Shown here: piece by piece, positions 1-7,771 of the stretch
Numbering within the stretch: the stretch's first letter is position 1
How the letters are laid out: each line of letters starts with the position of its first letter
Assembly (NCBI GenBank): GCA_030037175.1
Contig: JASHRV010000290.1
Coordinates: 1-42,768 of the forward strand
DNA from: Acetobacteraceae bacterium
GTDB lineage: Bacteria > Pseudomonadota > Alphaproteobacteria > Acetobacterales > Acetobacteraceae
Length of the DNA: 42,768 nt
Direction of reading: 5' to 3'
The notes under the pieces: model-generated
What the model was told of the DNA's origin: nothing
What the model saw: the letters and a program-made list of their open reading frames with translations, nothing else
Database searches by the model: none
Made by a program: the position numbers and the translations under genes

Positions 1-381
1 GAAATAGGGCAGCAGATCCGCGAACCGCCATCCTTCCGGCCAGCGATCGTACGCGGCCGGGTGCCCCCGGTGATAGGCGAGCGCGTTGATCGTGCCCGAC
101 CCGCCCACCACCTTGCCGCGCGGGCAGGCGATCACCCGCCCGCCGAGCCCCGGCTGCGGCACCGTCGCGTAGCGCCAATCCACCGCGCTTCCCTGAAGCG
201 CCGGCCAGTCCGGCGGACTCGCGATCTCGGGCAGACCGCCCTTCCCCCCGGCCTCGATCAGCAGCACGCGCCGCCCCGCGCGCCCCAGCCTGTGCGCCAG
301 CACGCACCCGGCCGAACCCGCGCCGACGATCACATGCTCATACTCGTCCCGAACCTGCTCAACCGAAGCGAGGCTCCGCAT
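1..381 (-). CDS. GMC-family oxidoreductase (choline/alcohol dehydrogenase type), N-terminal part
   Basis: The first 127 codons of a flavoprotein that runs off the left edge. Residues about 15-31 (HVIVGAGSAGCVLAHRL) are the GxGxxG dinucleotide fold that binds FAD ADP in the glucose-methanol-choline oxidoreductase family, followed by the acidic end of the second strand (LLIEAGG). The stretch around RGKVVGGSGTINALAY is the GMC signature 1 near residue 90. Family members oxidise alcohols, choline or sugars with FAD; the substrate cannot be read from this fragment because the catalytic His region lies outside the window. I chose the ATG at 381, which leaves about 14 residues before the FAD-binding strand. 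It is the last gene of a leftward block and is separated from the gene upstream by repeat copy A. Confidence 0.9.
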   Translation of the reverse strand, partial: MRSLASVEQVRDEYEHVIVGAGSAGCVLAHRLGRAGRRVLLIEAGGKGGLPEIASPPDWPALQGSAVDWRYATVPQPGLGGRVIACPRGKVVGGSGTINALAYHRGHPAAYDRWPEGWRFADLLPYF

Positions 382-415
382 GCCCGCCGCTCTCGCCGCC
401 TGCCAAAGGAAGGTT

Positions 416-477
416 GTTCTTTCCCGAAAGAACCTTTTTCCGTTTTCCGGACCCGGCGCCACCCCGGGACTCCGAAC
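416..477 (-). repeat. Composite hairpin repeat, copy A
   Basis: An 8-bp stem (GTTCTTTC at 416-423, GAAAGAAC at 426-433) sits next to a T-rich tract and a conserved tail that begins CCGTTTTCCGG at 440-450 and ends with GGGACTCCGAAC at 477. The same tail recurs at 1767-1804, at 3141-3175 and, inverted, at 3186-3221. It lies between the doxDA stop and the GMC gene start, so in the sense of transcription the tail comes first and the hairpin second. A transcription terminator or RNA-end role is plausible. Coding is unlikely because the three frames differ between copies. Confidence 0.75.
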
Positions 478-511
478 GATAGGACGAAGTCTCCCGCCGG
501 CGCCCGCCCGG

Positions 512-1612
512 TCAGCCCCCCACCCGCACCGGCGCCTTGAACAGATGATTGTCGATCGTCTGCAGCTCGATCTCCGAGCCCGGCGCCACCACCTCGCCCG
601 CAACCGCCGGCAGCGTGATCCGCGCCCGCGCGCCCATCCCCGCCGCCAGGCTCATCAGCGCCGGCCTGAACCTGTTGTAGGCATAGTCGTTCACGATCGC
701 GGATTGCGGCAGCCCCGCAAGCTGGCCCGGCCCCCACACCGCCTCGGGCTTGTTCGCGGCATCGAGCAGCCGCACCCGCACCACATGCGCCGGCACGTCC
801 GCCGTCCCGCCATCGAGATAGACGGTGAACGCAATCGCCCCGCCCGGCTCGGCCACCGCGTCGGAAACGCTGAGATGATGCACCGAAGGGCTCGTCGGGT
901 CGCCATGGAACGGCGTCAGGATCGAGCCGCGATAATAATTGTAGGTCAGCATCACGAACGCCACCGCCACCAGGGCGAGCGCCGGCGCGAGCCTGCGGAA
1001 GATGCTCATCGGCAGCGGACCGCTCGCGATCCATGGGTACCACCCCTTCGCCGCAAGCCCGGGCCGCCGCGCCGCAATCACCGCATCGAGCGAAAAAGCC
1101 GAGCTTCCGGCAAGGAAAAGCGCGATGCCCATGCCGAAATTGGCCGCCGCCATCGTCCACTCATCGATGCAGGTGGCACCCTGCCAGCCATAAAGCAGCA
1201 TCAGCACGAATGAGAGCCCGATCGTCGCCAGCGCCGAAAGCCGCGTCAGCAGACCTATAATCAAGAATAGCCCGAAAACCAGCTCCACCAGGCTGAAGAC
1301 GATGATGCTCGCATAGAGAAGAACGAAGTGCCGGAGCAGGAAATCGACGACATATCCCGTCCACAGAATCGCCCCCGGCATCGCCGCCTGGAACTTGTTC
1401 GCCATCCAGCTCGCCGCATGGGGATCGAGCTTCGAGGGCGCATAGATGAACCGGCGCGAGCCGCCGCCCCAATAGATGAATCCCTGCACGAAACGCACGG
1501 CCAGCATCGCATAGGCCGCAAGCCTCCACGCGGAAAGCGCGCTCTCGTCGGCGCCCGCCGCGGCAACACGCGATGTCAGGCCCGCAACCTGCATCGTTCC
1601 CGCATTTGCCAT
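512..1612 (-). CDS. doxDA: Fused DoxD-DoxA, thiosulfate:quinone oxidoreductase-like membrane protein
   Basis: 366 residues. The N-terminal half, about residues 25-190, is a DoxX/DoxD-like membrane domain with roughly four hydrophobic helices and the family stretch RFVQGFIYWGGGSRRF. After a further membrane helix near residues 215-235, the C-terminal 130 residues match DoxA: RGSILTPFHGDP, then a beta-rich domain containing GGAIAFTVYLDGG and QLAGLPQSAIVNDYAYNRF. In Acidianus, DoxD and DoxA are two subunits of an enzyme that oxidises thiosulfate to tetrathionate and passes electrons to quinone. Here both are one polypeptide, an arrangement known from bacterial genomes. Start ATG 1612 is preceded by a weak GGGA. 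A longer frame upstream is open but runs through the regulatory region and repeat copy B, so I rejected it. Substrate is inferred from family only. Confidence 0.82.
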   Translation of the reverse strand: MANAGTMQVAGLTSRVAAAGADESALSAWRLAAYAMLAVRFVQGFIYWGGGSRRFIYAPSKLDPHAASWMANKFQAAMPGAILWTGYVVDFLLRHFVLLYASIIVFSLVELVFGLFLIIGLLTRLSALATIGLSFVLMLLYGWQGATCIDEWTMAAANFGMGIALFLAGSSAFSLDAVIAARRPGLAAKGWYPWIASGPLPMSIFRRLAPALALVAVAFVMLTYNYYRGSILTPFHGDPTSPSVHHLSVSDAVAEPGGAIAFTVYLDGGTADVPAHVVRVRLLDAANKPEAVWGPGQLAGLPQSAIVNDYAYNRFRPALMSLAAGMGARARITLPAVAGEVVAPGSEIELQTIDNHLFKAPVRVGG

Positions 1613-1669
1613 GACACGTCCCACTCGAAAAAACGTCGCGACATCCTGTCCAGGCTCCCGGTCGCGCCA

Positions 1670-1683
1670 TTGATCTGCGTCAA
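1670..1683 (-). promoter_or_regulatory. FNR/FixK-type binding site upstream of doxDA
   Basis: TTGATCTGCGTCAA matches the FNR/FixK/Anr consensus TTGAT-N4-ATCAA at 9 of 10 defined positions. It lies 57 bp upstream of the doxDA start, the usual distance for an activator site. The inference is oxygen- or redox-linked expression of the thiosulfate:quinone oxidoreductase. Confidence 0.6.
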
Positions 1684-1742
1684 GAAAAAAGCCCTGCCCC
1701 AACGGGCATTTTGTCCAACGCCGCCCGCCCGAAGGGAAGACC

Positions 1743-1804
1743 GTTCTTTCTTGAAAGAATTTTTTTCCGTTTTCCGGACCCGGCGCCACCTCGGGACTCC
1801 GAAC
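1743..1804 (-). repeat. Composite hairpin repeat, copy B
   Basis: The stem TTCTTTC/GAAAGAA (1744-1759) with a TT loop is followed by a run of seven T and the conserved tail CCGTTTTCCGG (1767-1777) through GGGACTCCGAAC (1804). The tail is nearly identical to copy A. It lies between the SnoaL-like gene and the doxDA promoter, in the same orientation as copies A and C, and may end transcription of the SnoaL-like gene. Confidence 0.75.
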
Positions 1805-1839
1805 GGGAAAGGGAGAACAAGAAGACTCCTCGAACGTAT

Positions 1840-2265
1840 CTACTTCGGAAATGGCGGGTCGAACACGCCGATCTGCTGGAACAGCCCGGCCCAGTCCTCG
1901 ATCGCCCATTGCTCCGCGATCCTGCCGCCATCGATGCGGTAGAAGATGTTGGCTTCCCACCGCACCGCGCGTCCGGTGGGCGCAATGCCCCAGAGCTCGC
2001 CGCGATGCGTGCCCTGAACGACATAGCGGATCGCGACGAGATCGCCCGCCTCCACATAGCCCTGCTCGCTCGCGTGCAGATCGGGAAGCCCCTTCGTCAG
2101 CTTCGCGACCCCCTCCGCATAGGGCTTCACACCGTTGCGCACACCAAGGCTGCCCGCATGAAACACGTAATCCGCGGTGCAGAACCGCTCCGCCGCCGCG
2201 GGATCATGCCCGTTGAAGAATTCGCGGATGAAGGCGCGCACCACCTCGATGTTCGAGCCCGCCAC
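1840..2265 (-). CDS. SnoaL-like polyketide cyclase/ester cyclase family protein
   Basis: 141 residues, a single NTF2-like alpha+beta cone domain. Motifs typical of the SnoaL/ester-cyclase group are visible: an N-terminal helix (VVRAFIREFFNGHD), RFCTADYVFHAG, GLPDLHASEQGYVEAGDLVAIRYVVQGTHRGEL, GIAPTGRAVRWEANIFYRIDGGRIAEQWAIEDWAGLFQQIG. Characterised relatives include cyclases of polyketide pathways, but most single-gene members have no assigned reaction, so the function here is open. GTG at 2265 is the start because a GAGGAGA ribosome site lies 7 nt upstream; the frame is open further upstream but has no initiation signal. Downstream is repeat copy B; upstream is the HAD gene, 134 bp away. Confidence 0.75.
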   Translation of the reverse strand: MAGSNIEVVRAFIREFFNGHDPAAAERFCTADYVFHAGSLGVRNGVKPYAEGVAKLTKGLPDLHASEQGYVEAGDLVAIRYVVQGTHRGELWGIAPTGRAVRWEANIFYRIDGGRIAEQWAIEDWAGLFQQIGVFDPPFPK

Positions 2266-2399
2266 CCCGCTTCTCCTCGTCCCCCCGCCAACGAAGCTCA
2301 GCCTGCCCGCCCCGTCCCCACCTGTCCAGGCCGCGCGCCATGCCCGCTTCCAGGGCGGGGACGAGGCCCGACGCTTCGCACGAAAAATGCGATCGTCGA

Positions 2400-3029
2400 T
2401 CACCCGAGCACAAACCCCGCCAATTCCTCCAGCCCGCGCGTGTGCCTGAGCGGCTCCGGCGCGTCCGCCGGCTTCTCCATCCCGATCCGGTCGTGCCACC
2501 AGACGCCGAGCCCGACGCGCGAGGCGCCGATCAGGTCATAGGCCGAGCCGGCGACGAACAGGCAACGATCCGTCGCCGCGCCGAGCTCCGTCACCGCCAG
2601 CCGGTACGGATGCGGGTCGGGCTTGTAGAATCCCGCACGCTCCGCGGTGAGAACCACATCGAACCTCACGCCCACGCACGAAGCGGCCACGCGCCCCAGC
2701 GCTTCCGAGCAATTGGTGACGATGCCGAGCTTCACGCCCGCGTCCGCCAGCGGCGCCAGCGCCGCCGCAACGCCGGACCACGGGCGAAGCTCGCCATAGC
2801 GCGCCGCAAGCACATCCGCGAGACCGGCACCGAGGCCCGCCTCTCTCGCCGCCTCGGCCACCAGCGCCTCGTACGGACGATAGGCGCCGGCCGCGTAGGT
2901 GCGCTTCAGATAAACGGCGCGCCAGCGCCGCCCCGACGCTTCATCGCCGGCAACCTTGTTCCACAAGGTCCAGCTGTCCAGAAGCCCGGTCAGCAGATCG
3001 AACAACACGGCATCATAGCGACGCGTCAC
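2400..3029 (-). CDS. HAD-family hydrolase, 2-haloacid dehalogenase-like
   Basis: 209 residues with the four HAD motifs in order. Motif I is LFDLLTGLLDS near residue 10; the nucleophile Asp is present and the second Asp of DxD is replaced, as in haloacid dehalogenase-type members. Motif II is IVTN near residue 103, motif III the Lys in AGFYKPDPHPYR, and motif IV FVAGSAYDLIGA. The helical cap lies between motifs I and II, so this is subfamily IA. The family hydrolyses C-halogen or phosphoester bonds; loss of the +2 Asp favours a dehalogenase-type mechanism but does not prove it. It starts with GTG at 3029 behind a GAGGGGGG ribosome site. Confidence 0.8.
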   Translation of the reverse strand: MTRRYDAVLFDLLTGLLDSWTLWNKVAGDEASGRRWRAVYLKRTYAAGAYRPYEALVAEAAREAGLGAGLADVLAARYGELRPWSGVAAALAPLADAGVKLGIVTNCSEALGRVAASCVGVRFDVVLTAERAGFYKPDPHPYRLAVTELGAATDRCLFVAGSAYDLIGASRVGLGVWWHDRIGMEKPADAPEPLRHTRGLEELAGFVLG

Positions 3030-3104
3030 GAGAAGCCCCCCTCAGAGCACGCGCCGCCCTGCACCCAAGCGTAACCCCGAAAAACCCATTGAGTCATTAA
3101 AGTT

Positions 3105-3175
3105 GTTCTCTTTTGAAAAAGAGAACCAGAAAACTTTTCCCCGTTTTCCGGACCCGGCGCCATCTCGGGACTCCG
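3105..3175 (-). repeat. Composite hairpin repeat, copy C (left half of an inverted pair)
   Basis: The stem GTTCTCTTTT/AAAAGAGAAC (3105-3126) is a 10-bp perfect match. The tail CCGTTTTCCGG (3141-3151) to CGGGACTCCG (3166-3175) follows. The stem sequence differs from copies A and B but pairing is kept, which suggests the fold is what matters. Confidence 0.75.
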
Positions 3176-3185
3176 ACCGTCCGTC

Positions 3186-3260
3186 CGGAGTCCCCGGCCG
3201 CCGCCCACCCCCGGAAAACGGATAAAAGTCTTTTTGCTTCTTTTTCTTCAGAAAAAGAAG
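3186..3260 (+). repeat. Composite hairpin repeat, copy D (inverted, facing copy C)
   Basis: CGGAGTCCCCG (3186-3196) and CCGGAAAACGG (3211-3221) are the conserved tail in reverse orientation. They are followed by the hairpin CTTCTTTTTC-TTCA-GAAAAAGAAG (3237-3260, 10-bp perfect stem) and a T6 run on the plus strand. Copies C and D together form a head-to-head inverted repeat in the gap between mqo and the HAD gene. It probably works as a terminator for mqo as well. Confidence 0.7.
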
Positions 3261-3301
3261 ATTTTTTCCTTCCTCAAATTCCTCTTCACCCCTTCCTCAA
3301 A

Positions 3302-4801
3302 TCACACATTCTCCAGCCCGAGCACCTTCGCCGTCTCGGCCCGGACTGTCCGCGTCGTTTCCGCGTCCTCGATCAGGTTCACGCCGTAGGAGGGGATGAT
3401 TTCCTTGAGCTTCGGCAGCCAGGCGTTCGGCGTCAGCTCGCCCGCGAAATATGTCTCCAGCACGCTGATCGCGATGAAGGCCGCGGTCGAGGCGCCCGGC
3501 GAGGCGCCCAGCAGTGCGACCAGGGAGTGGTCTTCGGCCCCCACGAGCTCGGTCCCGAATTCCAGGAATCCCCCGCGCTTCGCATCGGGCTTGATGATCT
3601 CGACCCGCTGCCCGGCGACCTGGAGCCGCCAGTCGTCCGTTTGCGCCTGCGGGTAATATTCGTCGAGCGCGGCGAGCCGGTGGCTTTCGGACTGGAGCAC
3701 CTGGCCCACGAGATATTCGGTGAGGTCGAAATTGTCCCGCGCCACCGAGAGCAGCGGCTCGACATTCGCCGGCCGCACGGATTCGAGAAGATCGAGCAGC
3801 GATCCGTGCTTGAGGAACTTGCTGGAGAATCCGGCATAGGGCCCGAACAGCAGGGAGCGCTTGCCCCCGATCACGCGCGTATCCAGGTGCGGCACGGACA
3901 TCGGCGGCGAGCCCACCGGCGCCTTGCCGTAAACCTTGGCATGGTGCCGGTCCACCACCTTGGGGTCGTCGCAGCGGAGCCAGAGCCCGCTCACCGGGAA
4001 CCCGCCATAGCCGCGCCCCTCGGGAATGCCCGATTCCTGCAACAGCGGCAGCGCCCCGCCGCCCGCCCCGATGAACACGAACTTCGCCGTGGCCGAGCGC
4101 TCCTCCCCGCTCGCGCGGTCGCGCATCTTCACCCGCCACCGCCCGCCCTCCTCGCGCGCGAAGCCCGTGACATGGTGCCGGTAATGAAGCGCGAATCCGG
4201 GCTGGGATTGCAGATAATGGACGAGCAGGTGCGTCAGCGCCCCGTAATCCACATCGGCGCCGGTCACGATCCGCGTCGCCGCGACCGGCTCGTCCTCGGC
4301 TCGCCCTTCCATCACCAGCGGCACCCAGCCGGCGAGCACCTTGCGGTCCTCGGTATATTCCATGCCGTGATAGCAATGATGCGCGGACATCGCCGCGAAT
4401 CGCCGTTTCAAAAAATCGACGTTCGCGGCACTCCACACGAAGCTCATATGCGGCACGGGGTGGATGAAGCCGCGCGGGTCGGCGATCGCGCCCTTCCTGA
4501 CGAGGTGGGACCAGAACTGCCGGGAGAGGTCGAACTCGACGTTCACCGTGAGCGCCCTCGAGATATCGACGCTCCCGTCCTTCCGCTCGGGCGTGTAGTT
4601 CAGCTCGCAATTGGCGGCATGTCCCGTGCCGGCATTGTTCCAGGCCTCGGAGCTTTCGAGCGCGCAGTCCTCGAGCGTCTCGAACATCGCGATCGAGAGC
4701 GAAGGGGCGAGCTCGCGCAGGAACACGCCCAGCGTCGCGCTCATGATCCCGGCCCCGATCAGGATCACGTCCGGGCTTTCGTCCGCAACCGTCGCGCTCA
4801 T
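3302..4801 (-). CDS. mqo: Malate:quinone oxidoreductase
   Basis: 499 residues, usual length for this FAD-dependent peripheral membrane enzyme that oxidises L-malate to oxaloacetate and reduces quinone in the TCA cycle. The N-terminal FAD motif is VILIGAGIMSATLG at about residues 12-25. Family blocks follow: SSEAWNNAGTGHAANCELNYTP, RGFIHPVPHMSFVW, FIGAGGGALPLLQESGIPEGRGYGGFPVSG, LLFGPYAGFSSKFLK and LLGASPGASTAAFIAISVLE. Start ATG 4801 is set by a GGGAGGA ribosome site; an upstream in-frame ATG at 4855 would overlap the cupin gene and has no such site. It is the last gene of a three-gene minus-strand run (small protein, cupin, mqo; gaps 12 and 22 bp). Confidence 0.95.
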   Translation of the reverse strand: MSATVADESPDVILIGAGIMSATLGVFLRELAPSLSIAMFETLEDCALESSEAWNNAGTGHAANCELNYTPERKDGSVDISRALTVNVEFDLSRQFWSHLVRKGAIADPRGFIHPVPHMSFVWSAANVDFLKRRFAAMSAHHCYHGMEYTEDRKVLAGWVPLVMEGRAEDEPVAATRIVTGADVDYGALTHLLVHYLQSQPGFALHYRHHVTGFAREEGGRWRVKMRDRASGEERSATAKFVFIGAGGGALPLLQESGIPEGRGYGGFPVSGLWLRCDDPKVVDRHHAKVYGKAPVGSPPMSVPHLDTRVIGGKRSLLFGPYAGFSSKFLKHGSLLDLLESVRPANVEPLLSVARDNFDLTEYLVGQVLQSESHRLAALDEYYPQAQTDDWRLQVAGQRVEIIKPDAKRGGFLEFGTELVGAEDHSLVALLGASPGASTAAFIAISVLETYFAGELTPNAWLPKLKEIIPSYGVNLIEDAETTRTVRAETAKVLGLENV

Positions 4802-4823
4802 GACTGTCCTCCCGCGCCTCGGA

Positions 4824-5210
4824 TCAGGCGCCCGGCTTGAACGGAACCGCGGCATCCGGGGCGAGGATCACATAGGCCCGCCGCCAGGGCTGCTCGTCGA
4901 TCAGCTTCCAGCGATGCCCGGTGCCGGCGGTGTCCTCGGCATAGAGCACGTCGCCCGGATGGAGGGTGAAATGCTTGCCCTCGCGGGTCTGGAAATCGAG
5001 CGTGCCGGAGAGCGTGATCACGAACTGCCGGGCGGGCGCGGTGTGCCAGGCGAAGGCCCCGCCCGATTCCGTCTCCTGGAACGAGATGCTCGCGGCCCCC
5101 ATCGTCCCGCTCAGCAGGTCCCCGCGCGCGCCTTCCTCGAGATGAAGCTTTCCCTCCTCGAAATGGGAATTGCCCTCATCCCCGGCCCAGAGCCGCACGC
5201 ATCGGATCAT
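4824..5210 (-). CDS. Cupin-domain protein
   Basis: 128 residues, one cupin barrel. The second half shows the usual pattern of a glycine-bounded hairpin (ITLSGTLDFQTREGKHFTLHPGDVLYAEDTAGTGHRW) with a terminal His; the first metal-binding motif is reduced to AFAWHTAPARQFVITLSG. Cupins bind a metal and act as small-molecule enzymes or sensors; no substrate can be assigned. The ribosome site GAGGGGG overlaps the stop codon of the upstream small gene, and the stop lies 22 bp before mqo, so it is co-transcribed with mqo and may be translationally coupled to the upstream gene. Confidence 0.75.
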   Translation of the reverse strand: MIRCVRLWAGDEGNSHFEEGKLHLEEGARGDLLSGTMGAASISFQETESGGAFAWHTAPARQFVITLSGTLDFQTREGKHFTLHPGDVLYAEDTAGTGHRWKLIDEQPWRRAYVILAPDAAVPFKPGA

Positions 5211-5222
5211 CGGTTCGCCCCC

Positions 5223-5492
5223 TCACGCCAGCGCGGCCCTCACCCGCTCGAACGCCGCGTCCGAAACGCTAGCATCTCCGTCGGCGAGCGTATCCCAGCA
5301 GAATTTCAGCGCCCGCCGCTCGGCGGGGCTGAGCGCGATCTCGACCATGGCCCCGCCTTTGGCGATGGCCTCTCTCACCGCGGCCAGGCCGGCGCGCGCG
5401 GGCTCGCGATGGATCGCCGCGCCCGGATCGTCGATCGCCTTCTCGGCGAGCTCGGCCAGAAGCTCGGCGTCGTGACGGGTGAAGCTCGGCAT
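5223..5492 (-). CDS. Small conserved-looking helical protein, function unknown
   Basis: 89 residues, no signal peptide and no membrane segment. It is predicted to be mostly helical (FTRHDAELLAELAEKAIDD..., PAERRALKFCWDTLADGDAS). I do not recognise a family. ATG at 5492 has AAGGG five bases upstream. It is first in the run leading to cupin and mqo and divergent from the nuclease-helicase gene. The tight 12-bp gap to the cupin gene and the ribosome site shared with its stop codon support it being a real gene. Confidence 0.6.
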   Translation of the reverse strand: MPSFTRHDAELLAELAEKAIDDPGAAIHREPARAGLAAVREAIAKGGAMVEIALSPAERRALKFCWDTLADGDASVSDAAFERVRAALA

Positions 5493-5755
5493 GTACCCTT
5501 TACTATAGGGATTCTGCGGCGCCGGGCGAGCCGGGCCATTCCCGCCCGCGCAAGTCATTGTTTTCGCTCGCCTTTCATCCAAACCCTCGCTTTCCCTTCC
5601 GCTTATCCCTTTGATTCTGAACAACAATCCCCCTCCACCATGCCCCCTGTACGTCCAATCCGTCCAACCCGATTTTTCCCGATCCCCCAATTCCCAAGCA
5701 ACTCCAAAACGTTTCATCCTAAACCTGCAACATGCTTCATTCCCCGCCCTGAAAC
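5493..5755. other. Divergent promoter region, no gene seen
   Basis: 263 bp between the divergent small-protein and nuclease-helicase genes. It is less GC-rich and strongly pyrimidine-biased on the plus strand. Promoters for both directions must lie here, but no -35/-10 pair stands out, and no ribosome site precedes the ATG at 5756. Confidence 0.4.
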
Positions 5756-7771
5756 ATGTCGGCCCACGAATCAGCCATCGTCGCCACCTTTCTGGCCGAC
5801 GACCCCGCCGCCATCGCCGCGCGCCTCGCCGCGGCACAGCTCCGCCATTTTCGCCTGACCGAGCCGGCTGCCCTCGCCGCCTGGGACATCACAATCACCG
5901 TTCTGCGTTCGGCGCTCGCGGCAATTCCCGCCGCACGCAACTGGCGGCTCCTGCTCGAATATCCGCTGCTCCGACTTGGCCGCCGGATCGACGCCGTTCT
6001 GATTGCTCCGCAGATGGTTCTGGTGCTCGAGTTCAAGGCGAGAGCCACCGAATTCGCCTCCGCTCACCTCCGCCAGGTCGAGGACTATGCGATCGACCTC
6101 CGCGATTTCCACGCGCGAAGCCGCGCGATCCCGATCGTGCCGATCCTGATCGCAACCGAGGCCGACCCACCCATGTCCGAGTGGCCGCTCGCCCTGAACG
6201 ATGTCCATTCTCCATTGTGCGCCTCGGCCGCCTCGCTCGGTCCCCTGCTCGCCAAGCTCGATCGTCACTTCCCGCCGCTCACCCTCCCCATCGACGGGCT
6301 GGCCTGGGAGCGAGCTTCCTACCGGCCGGTGCCGGGCATCATCGACGCGGCAAGAATGCTTTACGCGCGGCACGATGTATCCGAGATCGCGACCGCCCGT
6401 GCGGGCGCGGCCGAGCTCGGGCGGACAACAACGGCGATTATGGAAGCGGTGCGGCTGGCCGAGGCGGAACGGCGCCATCTCGTGCTGTTCGTCACCGGGG
6501 TGCCCGGCTCCGGGAAAACGCTTGTTGGATTGAACTCGGTATTCGGAGCCGGGCGGGAGCTTGGCGCCGCCTATCTTACCGGCAACCCCACGCTCGTTCA
6601 TGTGCTGCGGGAGGCGCTCGTCCGCGACGCGGCACAGGGGCGAAGGAATAGGCTCCGTTTCGCACGGCACAAGGTGAAGGCCAAAATCCAGCCTCTGCCG
6701 GAGTTCCGGGATCGGTACGTCGTCAACCCGCATGAAGTGCCTGCCGAACGCGTCATCGTGATCGACGAAGCGCAACGCTGTTGGTCGCGCGACTATGCCG
6801 TGCGGAAAAGCCAGGACCGTCGCGCCAAGCTCACCGATTCGGAGCCCGCGCACCTGCTCGAGATCATGGGTCGTCACAATGATTGGGCCGCGATTGTGTG
6901 CCTGGTCGGCAACGGTCAGGAAATCCATATCGGCGAAGGTGGCTTGGCCGAATGGGGCGTGGCGCTCCACAAGCGCCCTCTTTGGGTAAGCGAAGCCGCC
7001 GGGGCAACCCGTGACGCCACCGACCCCCGCCAATGCCTCCCATCTCTTCCCAACTTCACCGAAAACTCAGCGCTCGCGCTGACGGTACCGATGCGCGCGA
7101 TCCGCAACGAAGCCGCGCCGCGTTGGGTCGATGCCATCCTGGCAAATGCACCCACGGAGGCGCGGCATATCGCCGACAAGGAAGGCGGTGTGCCGTTCCG
7201 GATGACGCGTGATCCGGCGGCAATGCGGCGGGCGCTCCGCGCCCTCGCGGCGGACGGATGCCATGCTGGCCTTGTTGCCAGTTCCGGAGCACGTCGCTTA
7301 CGCCCCGAGGGCTTTGGCGTCGAACTACCGCATATGGATGTCGCCGCCGTGACGCGCTGGTTTCTCGACCGCTGGCCGGATGTGCGCGCCGCCGACGCGC
7401 TCGAGGTCCCGGCCACCGAGTTCTGCTGTCAGGGGCTGGAGCTCGACTATGTGGGCCTCTGTTGGGGCGGGGACCTCATCCGCCAAAGCGGCGCTTGGCA
7501 AGTACGTGCCTTCCGCGGCGACCGCTGGACGCTCGCGCGCGTTGCTGAGGCTGTCGCCAATGCGATGAACACGTACCGAGTGCTTCTGACCCGCGCCCGC
7601 TACGACACGATTCTCTGGGTGCCCCAAGGCAGCGCCGAGGATCGGACCCGCCCGCCTGAACTCTATGATAAAATCGCTTCCTTCCTCCTCGACTGTGGCG
7701 TGCATCCATTGGATGACTCACAGCCTCCGCATTCCATTCCCTCACCTCATCTCACTCTCGTCCCACGATGA
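5756..7771 (+). CDS. PD-(D/E)XK-like nuclease fused to DUF2075/Schlafen-group-3-like helicase
   Basis: 671 residues. The first 130 residues carry a nuclease-like core: E68, D79 in GRRIDAVL, then LVLEFKA with E92 and K94, i.e. the D-x(n)-ExK pattern of restriction-endonuclease folds. A P-loop ATPase follows: Walker A GVPGSGKT (248-255), Walker B VIVIDEAQ (333-340), and NTYRVLLTRAR near residue 606, matching motif VI of superfamily 1 helicases. This layout fits DUF2075 (COG3410, Schlafen group 3-like DNA/RNA helicase). The role is probably nucleic-acid processing, possibly phage or plasmid defence, but no experiment on this subfamily is known to me. Its stop overlaps the start of the next gene (ATGA at 7768). 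Codon choice looks less biased than in its neighbours, which hints at acquisition. Confidence 0.8.
   Translation: MSAHESAIVATFLADDPAAIAARLAAAQLRHFRLTEPAALAAWDITITVLRSALAAIPAARNWRLLLEYPLLRLGRRIDAVLIAPQMVLVLEFKARATEFASAHLRQVEDYAIDLRDFHARSRAIPIVPILIATEADPPMSEWPLALNDVHSPLCASAASLGPLLAKLDRHFPPLTLPIDGLAWERASYRPVPGIIDAARMLYARHDVSEIATARAGAAELGRTTTAIMEAVRLAEAERRHLVLFVTGVPGSGKTLVGLNSVFGAGRELGAAYLTGNPTLVHVLREALVRDAAQGRRNRLRFARHKVKAKIQPLPEFRDRYVVNPHEVPAERVIVIDEAQRCWSRDYAVRKSQDRRAKLTDSEPAHLLEIMGRHNDWAAIVCLVGNGQEIHIGEGGLAEWGVALHKRPLWVSEAAGATRDATDPRQCLPSLPNFTENSALALTVPMRAIRNEAAPRWVDAILANAPTEARHIADKEGGVPFRMTRDPAAMRRALRALAADGCHAGLVASSGARRLRPEGFGVELPHMDVAAVTRWFLDRWPDVRAADALEVPATEFCCQGLELDYVGLCWGGDLIRQSGAWQVRAFRGDRWTLARVAEAVANAMNTYRVLLTRARYDTILWVPQGSAEDRTRPPELYDKIASFLLDCGVHPLDDSQPPHSIPSPHLTLVPR

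Noticed and set aside
1613-1960. N-terminal extension of doxDA up to an ATG at 1960
   Set aside because: It would read through the SnoaL-like gene end, repeat copy B and the FNR-type site, and the extra residues match nothing.
3113-4840. Long open frame on the plus strand opposite mqo
   Set aside because: It is antisense to a clear mqo gene, has Arg/His/Pro-rich composition and no motifs; long antisense frames are expected at this GC content.
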